Shown here: positions 23,501 through 64,000 of the stretch, piece after piece
Position numbering within the stretch: position 1 is the first letter of the stretch
Layout of the letters: every line of letters starts with the position of its first letter
Source of the DNA: Ciona savignyi
Lineage: Eukaryota; Chordata; Ascidiacea; Phlebobranchia; Cionidae
DNA length: 64,000 nucleotides
Assembly: GCA_000149265.1 (NCBI GenBank)
Contig: CH003388.1
Span: 138,138-202,137, forward strand
Reading direction: 5' to 3'
Notes under the pieces: model-generated
Seen by the model: only the letters and a program-made list of their open reading frames with translations
Told to the model about the DNA's origin: nothing
The model's database searches: none
Position numbers and translations under genes: made by a program

Positions 23501-25820
23501 GAAAACCTATTCATTTGCAGTGGAGTCAATTGACTTTATGTGAAGCAATAAACAATGAAATCTAAAGCAAATAAGCAAAGCAAAGATGTCGGCATTAAGT
23601 CTTCTTAGTAAAGCTATAGTTTGTATGCCACAGTGGAGGCTATATATTAAGTAAATTAACCCTACATTAATTCAAACTTGTCTGTTTTTATCCATTAGTC
23701 CAGGTTGTGATCACATCAAGGATGGGACGAAGAAGGACTTTTAAAGACTGTTTTCACATATCAATACTTCACACTATACAAATTTAACATTAAATATAAT
23801 ATTAGAATTAAAAACACATAACAGCTGGCTTGGTTTAGACGTTTATTAACAACTCTGCTGACTGGTGTATCGACGCAGTGTTACACTGTTATTAATTCAA
23901 TAGGGAGGGTATACTGTACCTAACAATAATATAAATGTCACTATACTTGGTAAAGTCATGCACCTCCTACCACTGCCTACATTTGCGCAGATAAAGAAGT
24001 TCTACGAATTCCATTCGTATGCGATAATAAATGATGTAATTTCCTTCAGGATAGCTTGGATCAATACAGTTTGTCTTTGTGTATATGACTAGTAGTGTAT
24101 TCAGTACATAAAAACGTTTTTTACCAATTATATTATTATCTAAGAACACCTTAATTCATTGTTTGCCCAAACAAGAATTCTTAGTTTTCTTTCAGCAACC
24201 TTACAGCTATATTAATTCGATTGTAGTCATTTTGGTAAAATGTTCTTGGTATAAATACATCGACCTATGTCAATAACAATACTTAAGGACCATTAGTTAG
24301 TGAAAGGAACATCTGTTTCTATTTTTTTACCCAACCGTTATTTACATAGTGATGTAATCAGGATGGTAATAATATTCCTAAGATGCATATAGTCCAATAC
24401 GGCGGAACTTCGCCGTGATAATAACCCATTTGTATTGGTAATATGTAACGCAGCCTTGACTGTGTATAGGTTATCATTACAAAACAATTATAACAGTCGG
24501 CTGTTTGTATCAATGTTTACAAACGGGTAATTAAAACACTAGGAAAGAGTGCTGCGTCTGCAAATAAGTATTGTGGTCAAATGATATACGTGTGCGATAC
24601 AGCGCAATACCACTGCCGTGCCTGTTCTTTGGTTTGCCATTTCAACTTTTGTCGTCGCCCGTTTTAATTGTACATGTTAACATTTACATATTTACGTTAC
24701 AATTTGCCTTTAACGAGTTAACTTAATTTGCCATATAGCACTATAAACGATGTAGTCAGTTAAAACTAAACGGCTTTATTTGTTTCAGAAACCCACCATT
24801 TTATTTTAAACGTACCAAAATATTTATTTAAAACTGTAAGAAAATCTATTTTATCAGGTGGCTTAGACTCTTTTATTTTTAGTAAGCTTTAAAACAACTC
24901 AAACAAATGGTAATTTTTCTGTTTTGCTTTTCGTATTCGTTATATAAATACAGTGTTACTAAAACGGTAAATGGACAGGAGAAATATCATAAAGTTCACG
25001 CCCTTATAAACCCACTACTCACATATGTGTACTTTTATTCGCATTAACCACGCAACACCACAGCGATTTAAAACGATACGATAAAATTTGCCAGCACTTC
25101 CAGGGCGGTAACTTCCTGCCTCCTGAAGCCCTTAGAGGGCTTTCGGGTTCTCATATATATTAGGATATTAATAGCGTGTTTTTCTTAGGTATTCTTCCAC
25201 TGGGACAGGATTGCACGTCCTCCCCCGTCACACACGCTATAAAAATCCAATATATTTTAAACCCATAAAATATATATATATAAAATATGTGTGACGTTAG
25301 TTTGAAAAAAGGAATTCGTAGAAAAAAAGTTATAAATGTCAACATCAGGGAGGGGTAAGGCTGGTCGGATGGGATTGGGATGACTAGGCCGCGTCTTAAT
25401 CGGGAGGATGGAGTCGATCGGTGGTGTGCCGCCTGCAAGGTGTAATTGTTCCAGGGGCAGTTAGACACATATAGTCTCACATATACCAGTCCACTTCCTT
25501 AAATGGAAAACGAACTAAGAACTTTTATACGACATTCCATTAGTGCAGGTGTGCGAATTTGTTAAACATGGTCGTGGCCAGTCCGACCAACCTTAAAGCA
25601 AAAGAAGATGGTGGTTTTATTTTATAAATGGCACTTGCACTTCAAGGAGACGAGGTATCACAGAAACATATGGTCAAAAGTATTTCTTAAAGAAAAATGC
25701 CAGTTTCATTGAGGTAAGTTTATAGTTTGTAAGATGATGTTATGAGACTTGTTTAAATGTTCTTACTTTGATCTCTAAACGGTGCTTAGTCACAAAAAAA
25801 TGACAAACGCTTTCTATTTT
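17591..25820. other. Gene-poor intergenic region
   Basis: The zinc transporter and neurobeachin genes point away from this region, so it should contain both promoters. No convincing exon was found on either strand. Short AT microsatellites occur near 21680 and 25270. A stop-to-stop open stretch of about 100 codons near 19560-19870 has no good start or splice context. Enhancers are plausible but cannot be demonstrated. Confidence 0.5.
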
Positions 25821-26113
25821 CGGCCCGTTGGTCTAGCGGTTAAGTGCGCCGCCTTTCAATCGAAAGGTTGCAGGCGCGAAACTTGTCGCTAGCTAGTCGG
25901 ATGTGTCCTTGGGCAAGACACTTTAAGGACATTGCCCGAACCCAGCGGATTAATGGGCTCTACCAAATTAAAGGAACTTGTCTTTCATACACAACACACT
26001 GCAATAGATCCGGTAACCCGACGATGGGCGCGGGGTGATCCGACGATTGCCCGTGTGTTAACCCCCTTAGTTTTCCCATTCACGGGGATAAATATGAATA
26101 TCCTCCTCCTCCT
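25821..26113 (+). mobile_element. tRNA-derived SINE, full length
   Basis: The head reads CGGCCCGTTGGTCTAGCGGT (A-box region), then CGCCTTTCAATCGAAAGG and a B-box-like GGTTGCAGGCGCGAAAC. The body carries GTGTCCTTGGGCAAGACACT and the tail ends in a CTC-type microsatellite. It shares its body with the copies at 16218, 16548, 61446 and 63963. Confidence 0.9.
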
Positions 26114-26880
26114 CCTACTTGATACTGGCATCGGTATTAGTTGATAATGGTATGATACTGGTAACATTTCCAAAGGTGGAGCTTAGGTTAAATGATAATT
26201 TTTAATACGGCTTTTGCATTTTATTTTCCGGAACACTTTCTATTCCACGACGAAATTACCATATAAAAAGTTTGTACTATTTCTATTATAAACGCGACGC
26301 CGGTTGGTCTTAAAACAGATAATCGAAAAATATTATTTTCTTTATTTTACAGTTATTATTCATGTTCTAAGAACTAAGTACGAAAATAATAATTTCATTC
26401 ATTTTTAATTCTCTCCGGTGGTTTTTATAACATTGTAACTTTTACGATTTGTGTTATGTATAGTGAAAGAACTACCTGTTACACTATTTAAAATGCGATG
26501 TGACAGGCTACGTTGTATCCATTTTATTTAAAATGCTAAATATTGTGTTGATGTAATGTGTTTATGTGTAGGGAAATCTATCGTTTATTTTTTGCATCAA
26601 GCAGTTAATGGTGTTTTGTGTTTTATAGATATTTTGTGTGCCAGAGAGCTGTTGCTGTATGTGTTGGACCGTGAGCCGAAATGTGTTGAATTAGAAACCA
26701 GCCTCCATGAAATCACGTGTGTCCTTGTGCAAGTGCAAGACTTTGCCTTAAATTATTAGATAAATAAGTTTTAATAATACTGAATAAATGTCTTATTTTT
26801 ATATAACACAATAAAAATACTTACGGAAAAATTTTCCTTCCTTTGTTAGTGTTGCCATGGTAAACAGACATTGGAATAGA

Positions 26881-27265
26881 CCAGTATGGAAAGTACGGCA
26901 GCTGCACACTCGAGTTTTTTTTACCCCCGCGTCTTTGCACACTTAAGTAATTTCACACACGCTCGCAAGCTAGCGATGTTTAAACATAAACATCGTATAA
27001 TTTCCAACAAACCTACCTCTGGACCTCTGGTAATTTACTGTCAGCAACGTTTTTGTTACGTAGATAGATACGTTAGCTGACGGACACGAAAAATTGAGGA
27101 TAGAATGATATGTTTTTTAAAGATTTTCGTAAAACAGTAATGAAAATGAGATTGTGTGCACACTTGAAAGTGTGCACTCTTTAGACGTTTGCACACTGTA
27201 CACTTAAATATTTGGCGCGTGCACACTCGAGATCTCGTCGAAAATTGACGTACTTTCCATACGGG
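26881..27265. mobile_element. Non-autonomous DNA transposon (385 bp) with 8-bp target duplication
   Basis: The termini are CCAGTATGGAAAGTACG and the complement of CGTACTTTCCATACGGG, a 17-bp inverted repeat with one mismatch. A perfect 8-bp duplication, GGAATAGA, flanks it at 26873-26880 and 27266-27273. The interior repeats GCACACT motifs near both ends, including a short palindrome around GCACACTTGAAAGTGTGC at about 27157-27176. An 8-bp duplication fits hAT and a few other superfamilies, but the ends are not typical hAT, so the superfamily is left open. It ends about 275 bp before the neurobeachin start codon. Confidence 0.9.
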
Positions 27266-27510
27266 GGAATAGAGGTAATCTGACTGTTTTCACTGATCTG
27301 TGGGACAGCGTGGCAGGACAATGCATAAACTATTCTACTATACTATAATGTGTACCATTACCGGTGGACATGCTACCCTCACACCATTGTTATTGCTAAA
27401 GGTTAAACATATTCCTTTATGTTTTAAAAAAGACTTAGGTCAAGATAGTAATGCGTGATTTAAAGAAACACTAAATTTGGTAAATAATTCTGCTATCGGA
27501 ATATTTCCAA

Positions 27511-27521
27511 ATTGCTTACAG
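27511..27521 (+). promoter_or_regulatory. Splice acceptor 18 bases before the neurobeachin start codon
   Basis: ATTGCTTACAG ends at 27521, followed by an 18-base leader and the ATG at 27540. It could be the acceptor of a 5' untranslated exon or a trans-splice site. Confidence 0.45.
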
Positions 27522-27539
27522 ATTTAAACCACAAAGAAA

Positions 27540-64000
<36,461 letters not shown>

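Noticed and set aside
25160-25480. A 106-codon minus-strand open frame
   Set aside because: No domain, low-complexity Phe/Ile-rich end across a TA microsatellite, and no splice context. Probably repeat-derived.

Overview
The window looks like genomic DNA of a tunicate, most likely a Ciona species. The DNA is AT-rich with short spliced introns. The gene set is metazoan and chordate-like, each of four genes has a splice-acceptor signal just upstream of its start codon (as expected where mRNAs receive a spliced leader), and there are several copies of one tRNA-derived SINE. Species assignment is inference; the gene identities rest on reading exons and checking that splice phases close.

Layout. 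(1) 1833-7694, plus strand: a type II membrane protein of the O-fucosyltransferase-like family; seven coding exons found, one probably missing. (2) 8419-17574, minus strand: a 14-exon ZIP zinc transporter of the ZIP4/ZIP12 (SLC39A4/12) type, 645 residues when joined. Its fourth intron holds, on the opposite strand, an orphan seven-transmembrane protein gene (14018-15067) whose coding part is one exon. (3) About 17.6-26.9 kb: a gene-poor stretch with a SINE and a small DNA transposon. (4) 27540 to the right edge, plus strand: the single neurobeachin/LRBA gene. Forty-four coding exons give about 2,397 residues, from the N-terminus into the BEACH domain; the rest of BEACH and the WD40 repeats lie beyond the window. 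(5) Inside its largest intron (51889-59427), on the minus strand, lies a complete 7-exon Mab21l1/2 gene (54209-57250) encoding 359 residues, the same length as the vertebrate proteins.

The most striking result is this last arrangement. In vertebrates MAB21L1 sits antisense in an intron of NBEA and MAB21L2 antisense in an intron of LRBA. One Nbea/Lrba gene with one nested antisense Mab21l here implies that the pairing predates the vertebrate genome duplications. The host intron looks CpG-rich against the rest of the gene, as expected if it carries Mab21l control elements.

The rest is small repeats: three 8-bp-duplicating hAT-like elements, one further 385-bp element with 8-bp target duplications and unassigned ends, five SINE pieces and several minisatellites. 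Two 100-N assembly gaps appear to be false gaps, because the sequence on one side is repeated on the other.
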